From contig CP134536.1 in assembly GCA_031826515.1 (NCBI GenBank), forward strand, positions 880,001 to 944,000: DNA of 64,000 nt, given 5' to 3'. Origin of the DNA: Flavobacteriaceae bacterium HL-DH10. GTDB lineage: Bacteria > Bacteroidota > Bacteroidia > Flavobacteriales > Flavobacteriaceae. This document shows, one piece after another, positions 45,702 through 55,400 of the stretch. A program made the position numbers and the translations under genes. The notes under the pieces were generated by a model. That model had not been told where the DNA came from. It saw only the letters and a list, made by a program, of their open reading frames with translations, and made no database searches. The stretch's first letter is position 1, and the number at the start of each line of letters is the position of its first letter.

Positions 45702-47093
45702 ATGAAAAAATTAGTTAAAGATTTAGACGCTTCTTTAATTGATGAATTTATTTCAAAGCTTAGAGGACATATTGTATTACCTAATGATGATACATATGAT
45801 GAAACACGTAAAGTATACAACGGTATGATAAACAAACATCCCGGAATGTTTGTAAAATGCGTTGATGTTGCAGACGTTATGGCTTCTGTAAATTTTGGAA
45901 GGGAAAACAACCTATTGGTTGCCGTAAGAGGCGGAGGCCATAATGGTGGTGGCTTGGGGTTGTGTGATGATGGCTTAGTGATTGATTTATCTGGCATAAA
46001 ATTTATACGCGTAGACACATCAAATAATACAGTTAGAGTTGGAGGTGGCAATCTTTGGGGAGAAGTTGACCATGCCACACACCCCTTTGGACTTGCTGTT
46101 CCAGCAGGAATAATTTCAACTACGGGTGTTGGCGGATTAACACTTGGCGGAGGTGTTGGACATCTATCAAGAAAGTATGGATTAACAATAGACAATCTTT
46201 TAGAAGCCGATATGGTTTTAGCCGATGGATCATTTGTAACAGTCAATAAAGATCAAAATGCCGATTTATTTTGGGCTATACGTGGTGGTGGTGGAAATTT
46301 TGGTATTGTAACATCATTTAAATTTCAAGCCCATAAAGTTAAAACCGTTATTGGCGGCCCCACTCTATGGCCTATTGAAAGGACTGAAGAAATAATGGAA
46401 TGGTACCATGAGTTTATACATAATGCTCCAGAGGAGTTAAATGGTTTTATAGCCACTATGATTATTCCTGGACCTCCTTTTCCAGATTTTTTACATGGAA
46501 ACCAATACTGCGGTATTGTATGGTGCTATACTGGTGGTCAAGAAGAATTTGACAAATTAATAAAACCAGCTATGGATTTAGAGCCAGTTTTTGCACATGT
46601 GGGCGAAATGCCATATCCGTCCATACAAACTTTGTTTGATGGATTAATGCCTCCAGGTTTGCAATGGTATTGGAGAGCCGATTTTTTTAACGAATTAGGA
46701 CCAGAAATAAGAAAAGAACATTTAAAATTCGGATCTAAGATACCTACACCATTATCTCAAATGCACTTATACCCTATTAGTGGCGCAGCGAGTAGAGTTG
46801 GTAATGAAGATACTCCTTGGGCTTATCGCGATGCTAAATATGCGGGTGTTATTGTAGGGGTAGATCCAGATCCCAAAAATGCTGATAAAATCACCAAATG
46901 GTGTAAAGATTACTGGGAAGCACTGCACCCATATTCATCGGGTGGTGCTTATTCCAATTTTATGATGGATGAAGGCCAGGAGCGCGTTAAAGCAAGCTAC
47001 AAACATAATTACAACCGTTTAGTTGAAATTAAGACTAAATATGACCCAAATAATTTGTTTAGTGTCAATCAAAACATAAAACCAAAAAAATAA
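45702..47093 (+). CDS. FAD-linked oxidase with berberine-bridge C-terminal domain
   Basis: A 463-residue flavoprotein. The PP-loop FAD_binding_4 domain has VRGGGHNGGG, with the histidine that usually bonds FAD covalently, VGGGNLWGEVD and TLGGGVGHLSRKYGLTID (LTLGGGVGHLSRKYG). The second cysteinyl link of bicovalent enzymes is absent, because histidine replaces cysteine in GGGVGHL. The BBE domain at the C-terminus has YSNFMMDE and a terminal KYDPNNLFSVNQNI. No signal peptide is seen. The substrate could be a sugar or aromatic compound. It is probably co-transcribed with the haemoglobin gene. Confidence 0.88.
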   Translation: MKKLVKDLDASLIDEFISKLRGHIVLPNDDTYDETRKVYNGMINKHPGMFVKCVDVADVMASVNFGRENNLLVAVRGGGHNGGGLGLCDDGLVIDLSGIKFIRVDTSNNTVRVGGGNLWGEVDHATHPFGLAVPAGIISTTGVGGLTLGGGVGHLSRKYGLTIDNLLEADMVLADGSFVTVNKDQNADLFWAIRGGGGNFGIVTSFKFQAHKVKTVIGGPTLWPIERTEEIMEWYHEFIHNAPEELNGFIATMIIPGPPFPDFLHGNQYCGIVWCYTGGQEEFDKLIKPAMDLEPVFAHVGEMPYPSIQTLFDGLMPPGLQWYWRADFFNELGPEIRKEHLKFGSKIPTPLSQMHLYPISGAASRVGNEDTPWAYRDAKYAGVIVGVDPDPKNADKITKWCKDYWEALHPYSSGGAYSNFMMDEGQERVKASYKHNYNRLVEIKTKYDPNNLFSVNQNIKPKK

Positions 47094-47168
47094 TCCTGGT
47101 TCTCCAATTTTTTTAGAAGTAGGGCTTTTGGCATCTTTAAATCATTGTTAAACAAAACTTTATATATT

Positions 47169-47642
47169 ATGAAAATTTTTAGACTAAGAATCCCCAAAAA
47201 GAAGAATGTGTTTTTCGTCTTCTTATTTTTGTTAAGTATTAGTTTACTTGCACAAGAAAAAAAAATGATTAAAAATGAAATGTCTTTGGTAAAATCGATT
47301 GATGATACTGACATTGTATGGAATCCAGCACCAGATTTTTTTCCTGGTTGTTCATTTACCATTTTGCATGGTGAAATTGAAAATCCAAATTTAGATTTCT
47401 TTTTTAAAATTGAACCAAATACAAACGTTATAAGCCATACTCATAATTCTTCTGAACGAATGATACTAATTACCGGTGAATTAGAGGTCAATTATGAAGG
47501 TGAGAAATCAAAAATATTAAAAGCAGGAAACTATGCTTATGGTCCTGCAAAAAAACCTCACAAAGCAAAATGTCTTGATAAAGGTCCTTGTGTATTATTT
47601 ATTGCAATGGTAGAGCCTTTCGATGCTGTTCCAATAGAATAG
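47169..47642 (+). CDS. Secreted cupin-domain protein
   Basis: A 157-residue protein started at the ATG at 47169. A TTG eight codons earlier is open but less likely. A signal peptide (KNVFFVFLFLLSISLLAQ after a basic MKIFRLRIPKKK) is followed by a single cupin barrel: SHTHNSSERMILITGELEV holds the HxH and Glu metal ligands of motif 1, and YAYGPAKKPHKAKC the histidine of motif 2. The ligand is unknown. A bidirectional terminator follows and separates it from the convergent PDH genes. Confidence 0.85.
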   Translation: MKIFRLRIPKKKNVFFVFLFLLSISLLAQEKKMIKNEMSLVKSIDDTDIVWNPAPDFFPGCSFTILHGEIENPNLDFFFKIEPNTNVISHTHNSSERMILITGELEVNYEGEKSKILKAGNYAYGPAKKPHKAKCLDKGPCVLFIAMVEPFDAVPIE

Positions 47643-47663
47643 TAGAAAAGGATTAATTTAAAA

Positions 47664-47697
47664 ATAAAAAAAGCTCTTTTAGAGCTTTTTTTATTTT
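47664..47697. terminator. Bidirectional terminator between cupin and PDH E2 genes
   Basis: AAAAAAGCTCT (47667-47677) pairs with AGAGCTTTTTT (47681-47691), with A and T runs on both sides. It lies 20 bases after the cupin stop and eight bases from the end of the E2 gene, so it can stop both transcripts. Confidence 0.85.
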
Positions 47698-47704
47698 TAT
47701 AGAA

Positions 47705-49330
47705 TTATACCAACATAGTTACCGGATTTTCAATATATCCTTTTAATGTTTGAAGGAATTGAGCTCCTGTTGCACCGTCCACTGTTCTATGGTCACAAGC
47801 TAACGATAATTTCATGGTATTCCCCACTACAATTTGACCATTTTTAACCACTGGCTTTTCAACAATATTTCCAACAGAAAGAATGGCTGAGTTTGGTTGG
47901 TTGATAATAGATGTAAATGTATCTATTCCAAACATACCTAAATTAGAAACCGTAAACGTACTACCTTCCATTTCTGCAGGTGTCAACTTTTTATTTCTAG
48001 CTTTTCCTGCTAGATCTCTAACTGCAGCACCAATTTGAGGTAAAGATTGCTCGTTTGCAAATTTTACTACGGGCACTACTAATCCATCTGGAACAGCTAC
48101 AGCTACACCAATATGTACATGGTTATTTAATCGCATTTTATCTGCGAACCATTGTGAATTTACTTGAGGATGTTGTTTTAATGCCAAAGCACAAGCTTTA
48201 ACAACTATATCATTATAAGATATTTTAGTATCTGGAATGGTATTAAATTGTGTACGGAAAGCTATTGCGTTTTCCATATCAAACTCTACACTTAAATAAT
48301 AATGAGGTGCAGTAAACTTAGAATTTGTTAATGCTTTTGCAATAGCTTTACGCATTTGCGAATTAGTTACATCTTCAAAATCTTCTTGTCCTGCTGGTAC
48401 AAATTTACCAACTGAAGCTCCTCCAGATTGTGCTGGAACAAAATTCTCAACATCACTTTTTACAATTCGTCCGTTTTCACCAGAACCTTGAACTTGAGTT
48501 AAATTAATTCCTTTTTCTTCAGCTATTTTTTTTGCTAAAGGAGATACAAATAATCTTCCGTTAGCCGTAACTGGTGTAGGTGCTGGCGCACTTGTTTTTT
48601 GAGCAACTACTGGTGTCGATTTTGGAGCTTCTTGTTTCGTTTCAACTTTTGGAGCTTCCTCTTTTTTAGCAGGCGCAGCAACATTAGAAAAATTAGCAGC
48701 AACACCAGAAACATCTGTTCCTGCAGGTCCAATTATAGCTAATAAAGCATCTACTTTTGCAGATTCTCCTTCTTGTAAGCCTATTTCTAATAAGGTTCCT
48801 GATTGAAATGACTCAAACTCCATAGTCGCTTTATCAGTTTCAATTTCTGCTAAAATATCACCTTCTTCAACTGTATCTCCAACTTTTTTAAGCCAAGTTG
48901 CAACAGTTCCTTCTTCCATAGTATCACTTAAACGTGGCATAGTAACCACTATAACACCTTCTGGTAATTCTTGAGTTGGTACAGCATCGCTTTTTTCTTC
49001 AACACCTTCAGTCGGTTCTGTGATAGCTTCTTCTTCTACTTCCGCGGAAGCGTTTCCACCTCCTCCGTTTAACAACCCAGAAATATCTTCACCCTCATCA
49101 CCAATAATAGCTAAAAGCTCATCTACTTTTGTTGTTTCACCTTCTTGAACACCAATATGAAGTAAAGTCCCTTCATTAAAAGACTCAAATTCCATCGTTG
49201 CTTTATCAGTTTCAATTTCAGCTAAAATATCACCTTCTTCAATTTTGTCACCTACTTTTTTTAACCAAGTTGCAACAGTTCCTTCTTCCATTGTGTCGCT
49301 TAATCGCGGCATATTTACTACTATAGCCAT
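47705..49330 (-). CDS. aceF: Pyruvate dehydrogenase E2, dihydrolipoamide acetyltransferase
   Basis: A 541-residue E2 with two nearly identical lipoyl domains (residues 1-80 and about 130-205), each with LSDTMEEGTVATWLKKVGD and ETDKATMEFESF; the lysine of ETDKA is lipoylated. After an Ala/Pro/Lys linker comes the E1/E3-binding domain (FVSPLAKKIAEEKGINL, GSGENGRIVKSDVE) and then the catalytic domain, ending with DHRTVDGATGAQFL. It transfers acetyl groups to CoA in the PDH complex. The E1-alpha gene lies four bases upstream. The first linker holds a short palindrome (49040-49057). Confidence 0.96.
   Translation of the reverse strand: MAIVVNMPRLSDTMEEGTVATWLKKVGDKIEEGDILAEIETDKATMEFESFNEGTLLHIGVQEGETTKVDELLAIIGDEGEDISGLLNGGGGNASAEVEEEAITEPTEGVEEKSDAVPTQELPEGVIVVTMPRLSDTMEEGTVATWLKKVGDTVEEGDILAEIETDKATMEFESFQSGTLLEIGLQEGESAKVDALLAIIGPAGTDVSGVAANFSNVAAPAKKEEAPKVETKQEAPKSTPVVAQKTSAPAPTPVTANGRLFVSPLAKKIAEEKGINLTQVQGSGENGRIVKSDVENFVPAQSGGASVGKFVPAGQEDFEDVTNSQMRKAIAKALTNSKFTAPHYYLSVEFDMENAIAFRTQFNTIPDTKISYNDIVVKACALALKQHPQVNSQWFADKMRLNNHVHIGVAVAVPDGLVVPVVKFANEQSLPQIGAAVRDLAGKARNKKLTPAEMEGSTFTVSNLGMFGIDTFTSIINQPNSAILSVGNIVEKPVVKNGQIVVGNTMKLSLACDHRTVDGATGAQFLQTLKGYIENPVTMLV
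49040..49057. repeat. CTTCCGCGGAAGCG palindrome in the PDH E2 linker
   Basis: TTCCGCGGAA (49040-49049) is a perfect palindrome followed by GCGTTTCC. It encodes part of the GGNASAEVEE linker in frame. It is similar to the CGCGAAAGCG-containing repeat at 18179-18196. The resemblance is weak and it may simply be coding sequence. Confidence 0.3.
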
Positions 49331-49333
49331 AGC

Positions 49334-50332
49334 TTATATTTTATGTTGAATAAATGGGAAATCTTCTTGTTCGTAAACCATATCGTAAAGCTGTTGCACT
49401 GGTGGAAATGGAGATTCCTCTGCAAATTTCTCACACTCTGCTACTCTATCTTTTACGCGTTTATCAATCACTTTAATATCATCTTCAGAAGCATATTTTT
49501 TCTCAAGAATAACATCTTTCACCTGTGTAATTGGGTCAATTTTCTTGTATTCTTCAACCTCATCTTTCGTTCTATAATGCTGAGCATCACTCATTGAATG
49601 CCCTCTATAACGATAAGTTTTAAGCTCTAAGAAAGTTGGCCCTCCGCCTTTACGTGCTCTTTGAATCGCTTCATCAAAAGCTTCAGCAACTTTAATTGGG
49701 TTCATACCATCAACTGGTCCGCAAGGCATATTATAACCTAAACCTAATTTCCAAATTTCAGTATGGTTCGCTGTACGTTCTACAGAAGTACCCATTGCAT
49801 ATCCATTATTTTCACAAACAAATACTACTGGAAGATTCCAAAGCATCGCTAAGTTAAAAGTTTCATGTAAAGACCCTTGTCTTGCAGCACCATCTCCAAA
49901 GCAACATAGTGTTACACCATCTACGCCGTGAAATTTATCTCCAAAAGCAATACCTGCTCCTAATGGAATTTGACCTCCAACAATACCGTGACCTCCATAA
50001 AAACGATGTTCTTTAGAAAATATGTGCATAGAACCACCCATACCTTTAGATGTCCCTGTTACTTTTCCATAAAGTTCAGCCATAACACGTTTTGGGTCTA
50101 CACCCATCCCTATGGGCTGCACGTGATTTCTATAAGCTGTAATCATTTTATCTTTAGTCAAGTCCATAGCATGTAAAGCTCCTGCTAGTACAGCTTCTTG
50201 ACCATTGTATAAGTGAAGAAATCCTCTTACTTTTTGTTGTATGTATACCGCAGCTAGTTTGTCTTCAAACTTTCTCCAGAATAACATATCTTCATACCAT
50301 TTGAGGTAAACCTCTTTTGTGATTTTTTGCAT
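49334..50332 (-). CDS. pdhA: Pyruvate dehydrogenase E1 component, alpha subunit
   Basis: A 332-residue E1-alpha. The thiamine-diphosphate motif is GDGAARQGSLHETFNLAMLWNLPVVFVCENN (given as GDGAARQGSLHETFN and LPVVFVCENN), and the substrate/regulatory loop is TYRYRGHSMSDAQHYR. The alpha subunit with its beta partner decarboxylates pyruvate and reductively acetylates the E2 lipoyl domain. The E2 gene follows after three bases; the beta-subunit gene is not adjacent. The start at 50332 is close to the expected N-terminus (LKWYEDMLFWRKFEDK). Confidence 0.96.
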   Translation of the reverse strand: MQKITKEVYLKWYEDMLFWRKFEDKLAAVYIQQKVRGFLHLYNGQEAVLAGALHAMDLTKDKMITAYRNHVQPIGMGVDPKRVMAELYGKVTGTSKGMGGSMHIFSKEHRFYGGHGIVGGQIPLGAGIAFGDKFHGVDGVTLCCFGDGAARQGSLHETFNLAMLWNLPVVFVCENNGYAMGTSVERTANHTEIWKLGLGYNMPCGPVDGMNPIKVAEAFDEAIQRARKGGGPTFLELKTYRYRGHSMSDAQHYRTKDEVEEYKKIDPITQVKDVILEKKYASEDDIKVIDKRVKDRVAECEKFAEESPFPPVQQLYDMVYEQEDFPFIQHKI

Positions 50333-50543
50333 CGACTAATATTAGGTTTTACTTAAGCGAAATACAAAAGTAATACTTTGAATGTTATTGCGAAAACCTA
50401 AATTAATTAAAGTATAAAAAATATCAAAAAAAAAGCCGTTTACACACAAGATTGTATAATTAATAATTTTTTATATTAATTGCTATCGTATTGAAAATTT
50501 TAATCGATTACATTAATTAAAACCACCAAATTTTATTGAACCT

Positions 50544-51026
50544 TTATAAAACTGATTTATCGAATACTAATGGTAATAAATTTGCAAGTGAATTTGATTT
50601 TACAATCTTACCTTTTTCTCCCATAAAATAAATTTCTATAGGTGATTCTTGTTTCTCCTCATACTCCGATATTGCTTGTCTGCAAGCACCGCACGGCGGA
50701 ATAGGCGTTATCGTTGTTTGCCTTTTTGACGCTGCCGATATTACCATTCTTAAAACTTTTGCTTCAGGATATTGAGACCCTGCATAATATATAGCAGTAC
50801 GTTCTGCACACAATCCAGATGGATAGGATGCATTTTCTTGATTATTTCCTGTAATTACTTCTCCATTATCTAAAAGTAATGCTGCTCCAACATGAAACTT
50901 AGAATATGGCGCATAAGCATTTTCTCTAGCTTTAACTGCTTGTTGCATTAATAAAGATATTTCTTCTGGAAGCTCATCTAAATTTTCAAAAACATATAAT
51001 GTGGATTCTATTTTTACTTCCTTCAT
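50544..51026 (-). CDS. cdd: Cytidine deaminase
   Basis: A 160-residue homotetrameric-type cytidine deaminase. The substrate loop AYAPYSKFHVGAALL, the catalytic CAERTAIYYAG (zinc Cys and Glu) and PCGACRQAISEYE (two zinc cysteines) are all present. It deaminates cytidine and deoxycytidine in pyrimidine salvage. It lies between pdhA and porV on the same strand, with gaps of about 200 bases on each side, so it is probably transcribed alone. Confidence 0.95.
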   Translation of the reverse strand: MKEVKIESTLYVFENLDELPEEISLLMQQAVKARENAYAPYSKFHVGAALLLDNGEVITGNNQENASYPSGLCAERTAIYYAGSQYPEAKVLRMVISAASKRQTTITPIPPCGACRQAISEYEEKQESPIEIYFMGEKGKIVKSNSLANLLPLVFDKSVL

Positions 51027-51191
51027 AAATTATTTATATCAATAAAGTTAAGAAATTTTATTCCTCTCTTAATAGTAATTGCAAAATAAACATCTCTTAA
51101 CTTAGATTCCTTCATTCTAGAGAATGACAAATTAATTAAGAATCCTTGACTTAATACCAAGGTGTTTTTTTAGTTAACAAACTATTTAAAC

Positions 51192-51228
51192 AAAAAAAAC
51201 TATTGCTTATAGCAATAGTTTTTTTTGT
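51192..51228 (-). terminator. Terminator after porV
   Basis: AAAAAAACTATTGCT (51193-51207) pairs with AGCAATAGTTTTTTT (51211-51225) perfectly, with A and T runs. It lies 19 bases downstream of the porV stop on the minus strand and ends the porU-porV operon. Confidence 0.85.
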
Positions 51229-51246
51229 TTATTCTATTGAGTATTT

Positions 51247-52449
51247 CTAGTATTCGTTATACTCTCCATCTCCAATATTAAAAGTTAAAGAAAAACGCAA
51301 CGTATTTTCTAATGGACTTTGCACTTTTGAGGCTGAAAATAAATACGATAAATCTATATTTACCACATTAGCCTTAAAACCAGCTCCTAGTGCTAAAAAC
51401 TTTCTAGCGCCTTTATCTTCACTCTCATTAAAATAACCTGTTCTAAAAGCAAACGAATCTTGATACACATACTCCGCACTAAGTGCCCATGTAAATTCTT
51501 TTAACTCCTCACTAAAACCATCTGGAGCATCTCCAAACGACTGAAACATTCCAGACAAGAAACTCACATCTGGATCTTTCCCCTTAACAATAATTGTTGG
51601 CTCATCTCCATCTTGATTTTCATCACCATCAGTATCAACATAACCATAAACAGGAGGTGTTGGCACTAATAATTTAGCAACTTCAGCTGTTACCGAAACT
51701 TTATTATATTGATCAAATATAAAATCGAAACCAGCTCCTAAACGCAAGTTTGTTGGCTGAAAATTTTCTTGTCCGCCTTCATCATACTTAAATTTAGGTC
51801 CTATATTTTGAATTGCAAAACCTGCTCTCCAACGTCCATTATAATCAGAATAAGCCTCTTCTTCACTTTGATAATACCCAGAAATATCAACACCAAAAGT
51901 ATTGGCAGGTGTAGCATCACCATCGACACCATTTAATCTTAAATCTGAACGCAAATAACGCATAGCCACAGACATTGCAAATTGATCAGAAAGACGTAAA
52001 GCGTAAGATGCATCAATAGTTAATTCATTTGGTCTTTGTATTAAAGCTTCTGAAAATTCATCTGTTACAAATTCAATATCGCCTAAAGAGAAATATTTTA
52101 AACTAGCTGCAAAAGCACTACGCTCATCTATTCTATTAAAATAAGTAACATTTCCTAAAAAAATATCATTTACCAACTTACTTAAATAAGGTGTATAACT
52201 AACTCCTATTCCTGATTTGGTTTCTGAAAAGACATATTTTGATGAATTCCATTGTTGAGAAAACGCATCTACAGAGGTAGCAACCCCCATATCACCTAAA
52301 GCCGCTGCACGAGCATCTGGAGCAATTAAAACAAAGGGAACTCCTGTTGTTATAACCCTTCTATCTTGATTTGGAAAAACAATAGTTTCTTGGGCACTTA
52401 CTTTTAATAGAAAAGCAAATGCTAATAATAGCAATAATTGGTTTTTCAT
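51247..52449 (-). CDS. porV: Type IX secretion system outer-membrane protein PorV (LptO)
   Basis: A 400-residue protein with a signal peptide (MKNQLLLLLAFAFLLKVSAQ). PorV features are the N-terminal ITTGVPFVLIAPDARAAALGDMGVA (given as PFVLIAPDARAAAL and GDMGVA), the WNSSKY turn, repeated amphipathic strands of a beta-barrel of the FadL/PorV fold, and a final aromatic-free strand LRFSLTFNIG. PorV shuttles cargo from the translocon to the PorU sortase. The porU gene is 32 bases upstream, so they form an operon, and gldJ is divergent beyond porU. Confidence 0.95.
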   Translation of the reverse strand: MKNQLLLLLAFAFLLKVSAQETIVFPNQDRRVITTGVPFVLIAPDARAAALGDMGVATSVDAFSQQWNSSKYVFSETKSGIGVSYTPYLSKLVNDIFLGNVTYFNRIDERSAFAASLKYFSLGDIEFVTDEFSEALIQRPNELTIDASYALRLSDQFAMSVAMRYLRSDLRLNGVDGDATPANTFGVDISGYYQSEEEAYSDYNGRWRAGFAIQNIGPKFKYDEGGQENFQPTNLRLGAGFDFIFDQYNKVSVTAEVAKLLVPTPPVYGYVDTDGDENQDGDEPTIIVKGKDPDVSFLSGMFQSFGDAPDGFSEELKEFTWALSAEYVYQDSFAFRTGYFNESEDKGARKFLALGAGFKANVVNIDLSYLFSASKVQSPLENTLRFSLTFNIGDGEYNEY

Positions 52450-52481
52450 GAATTAGTTTTATTTAGCAAATATAATTGTTT

Positions 52482-55400
52482 TTATAATATTACGAGTTTC
52501 TCTATTTTTTCTACCTTTTTATTTAAATAACTAGAATGTACCTTTAGTTTATAAATATAAACCCCTTTTCCTATTTTATCTCCAAAATCATCTCTACCAT
52601 CCCAAACGATATCTCTTGACAAGGAACTAGTGGTTATTAAACCTCCTGATGTTTGACCATTAAGTGTTTTAACCAATTTTCCGGAAACAGTGAATATCTG
52701 TATAGAAACGTCTAAAGACTCCGAACTATTGTGATTAAACCAAAATTCTGTATAATTTACAAACGGATTTGGGTAATTAAGCACATTATTTATAACCAAT
52801 TCTTGATCTTTATCAAATACAACAAACTGAATTTCGGATACTGAAGAATTATTATAAACATCCCATGCCTTAAGAGTTAAGGTATGAAGACCTGGTTCTA
52901 AATCTCTAAAAGGAAAACTTAAAACACCTTTTTTATAATCATCGACTTCTGTTTGATAATAATCATTTAAAACTACTGGATTTGTCTCATCACCATCAAG
53001 TATCGCTATAATATCATGACCAATACCACTTGCTGTGTTTATACCATTTTCATCTTCCATTTTAGCAAGTAGTGTAGGTGATTCGTTTGTAATACCGCCG
53101 GAAACAAAGTTTTCATCATTCATATACAAAGTAATGACTGGCCCTATATTATCTTCAGCAGCATTTTCATTTATTCCTCCAATTTTTACTGTATTAATAC
53201 TTGCTCCAGATTTATCCTGAAGTAAGGTTTCATTCTTAGCATAAAAACTTACTTTACCAAATCCAACTGGTATACCAATATCTTTAGGTACAACAAAATC
53301 GAATTCAAATTGTCCATTAGAAACAGATGCTTGCCCTCTAAAAATAATTTCTCCAAGTGTGGTAAAATCTAATTTAACAAGCTCTCCATTTAAACGTGTT
53401 CCATCATTTGCTAATGTTTGTCTTTCAATAGATTTATCGTAAATAGTGGTTGAAAGTGTGCCGCTATAATTATTTAAAATATTACCAGAAACATCTGTAA
53501 CTTCACCTGCCATCTTTACATAACTAAGTGCTTTTAATGTGTCTGTTGATTGGCTTATTGGAATATCATTAATTTTCGTTAACCTTATATTCGGTTTTGA
53601 AATTGCCAATTTCATGGCTGGGTCTCCTATAAAAAACACTAAGCGTCTTTGAGAATTACCAGAAATAAACGGATCATTTTTGGTTAACCTTAATGCCTCT
53701 GCCATTGAAGGATATTCATAGTCTTGATAGCTATCATTATCACTATATGAAAACAAATACTGTCCTAAAGTGTTATTAAAATTAATAGCAAAATTTACAA
53801 AAATCTGTCTGGTAGTTGTAATCAAACCTATAGATCCAGCTTGTTTATTCCAATAAGCAAACTCGCCTGCTGTTTGTCTAAACGGATTATCAAATTTTGT
53901 AAACTCACAAGTAACTGTTACAAAACAATTAAGTTTATAAAAATTTCGAAATCCTTCTATATCGGGTTTTAACAAAATACGCTCTTGAGCTAAACCATCT
54001 TCACCACCATGACCAAAATAATTAACAACTAAGGCTCCATTATCGATTGCATTTACTAGTTCGGTATTTACTTTTGGGTATCTATTTCCTCCAGCTGATG
54101 ACTCTTGTTTAAATGCATCTGAATGAATTTTAACTACATTCATAAATGATTTTTCTTGAGTCACTAAATTTCCTATATTATCTGTAGTTTCTTGCAAAAT
54201 ACCCTCCCAATCTTTATCGACATCATCAGACACTACCACAAAATTATTCCTCCAACTACCAAAAGCTTCTTTTATATGATAAGATTCTACTTTATCAACC
54301 ATTTCTTTAGCTCGTTGCGGCGTATCAATTAGCATACGACCTACTGCAATATCCAGTTTATCATTTGTAGACATAGTTCCTTCGTTATCATCCATCATAC
54401 CATAAAAATCATCAGAAACGAACGAATTAGTAAGATTAAAACTCCCATAAGAATACCAAGAGGGAACAATGTTAATATTATTCTGAATTCTATCTTTGTA
54501 ATCAAAAGAACCATCTCCAAATAAACACAAATATTTTATTCTGTTTTCTGGCGCACTAGCATTACCATACACATATTTCACTAAATTCCTGATAGCACCA
54601 ACATCCTGATTACCTGTACTAAACTCATTATAAATCTCATCTAAACCAAACACTTTTACATTTAAATTATATTGCTTTCTATTAATTTGAGCTAAACGTT
54701 CGGCTTCACTAAGCAAATTATTGGGTGTTACTATGATATAATCTACATCTTGAAATTCACCTTCATTATTTATAAAAACGGTACCTTTTATATTTTGATT
54801 GTATACAATCGTATTGGAATCAAATTTAGGTTCATAATAATCTGAAGGCGTTATTGCAACATAGGTTTTCAAAGCCCCTAATTGAGATGTAAAACTTAGG
54901 GTTGCAGCAGAATCTTTATGCTTAAAATTAGACACATTATATATATCTGTAACATCCCAAACCTCAGATATTTGTGATGCATTAGAAATGTTATATTGTC
55001 CTATCCCAGAGCTAGAAATAACACTACTATTTTTAAACTGAAACTGCTTATCATGAAAACTTAATTTTCTAGTTGCTTTAATTGATATATAGTCTAAATA
55101 CCCTAAAGCACTTGGATTTCCTTGATTATCATAATTAAGCTCTACTGATATTATTGATGAATTCAAATTAACATTTCCAATAAAAGCTCTTTCACTTGCC
55201 AAAGTAGGAGTTGATGCAGCAGCTATAGAAAGCGTGGATATTGAAGCTCCATTTACAGAAAGTGCCATAGAAGTAGAGGTAGTAGATGCTGCAGCAACAT
55301 AAACCCTTAAACTTATAGGTTCTGATGTTACTATATCTGGGAAATCAAACTTAAATTTTTTATTTGTATCGACATCAAATCTATCTCCAAACCACCGTCT

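Noticed and set aside
50333-50543. Small gene between pdhA and cdd
   Set aside because: The stretch is AT-rich with frequent stops in all frames and no conserved structure beyond A and T runs.
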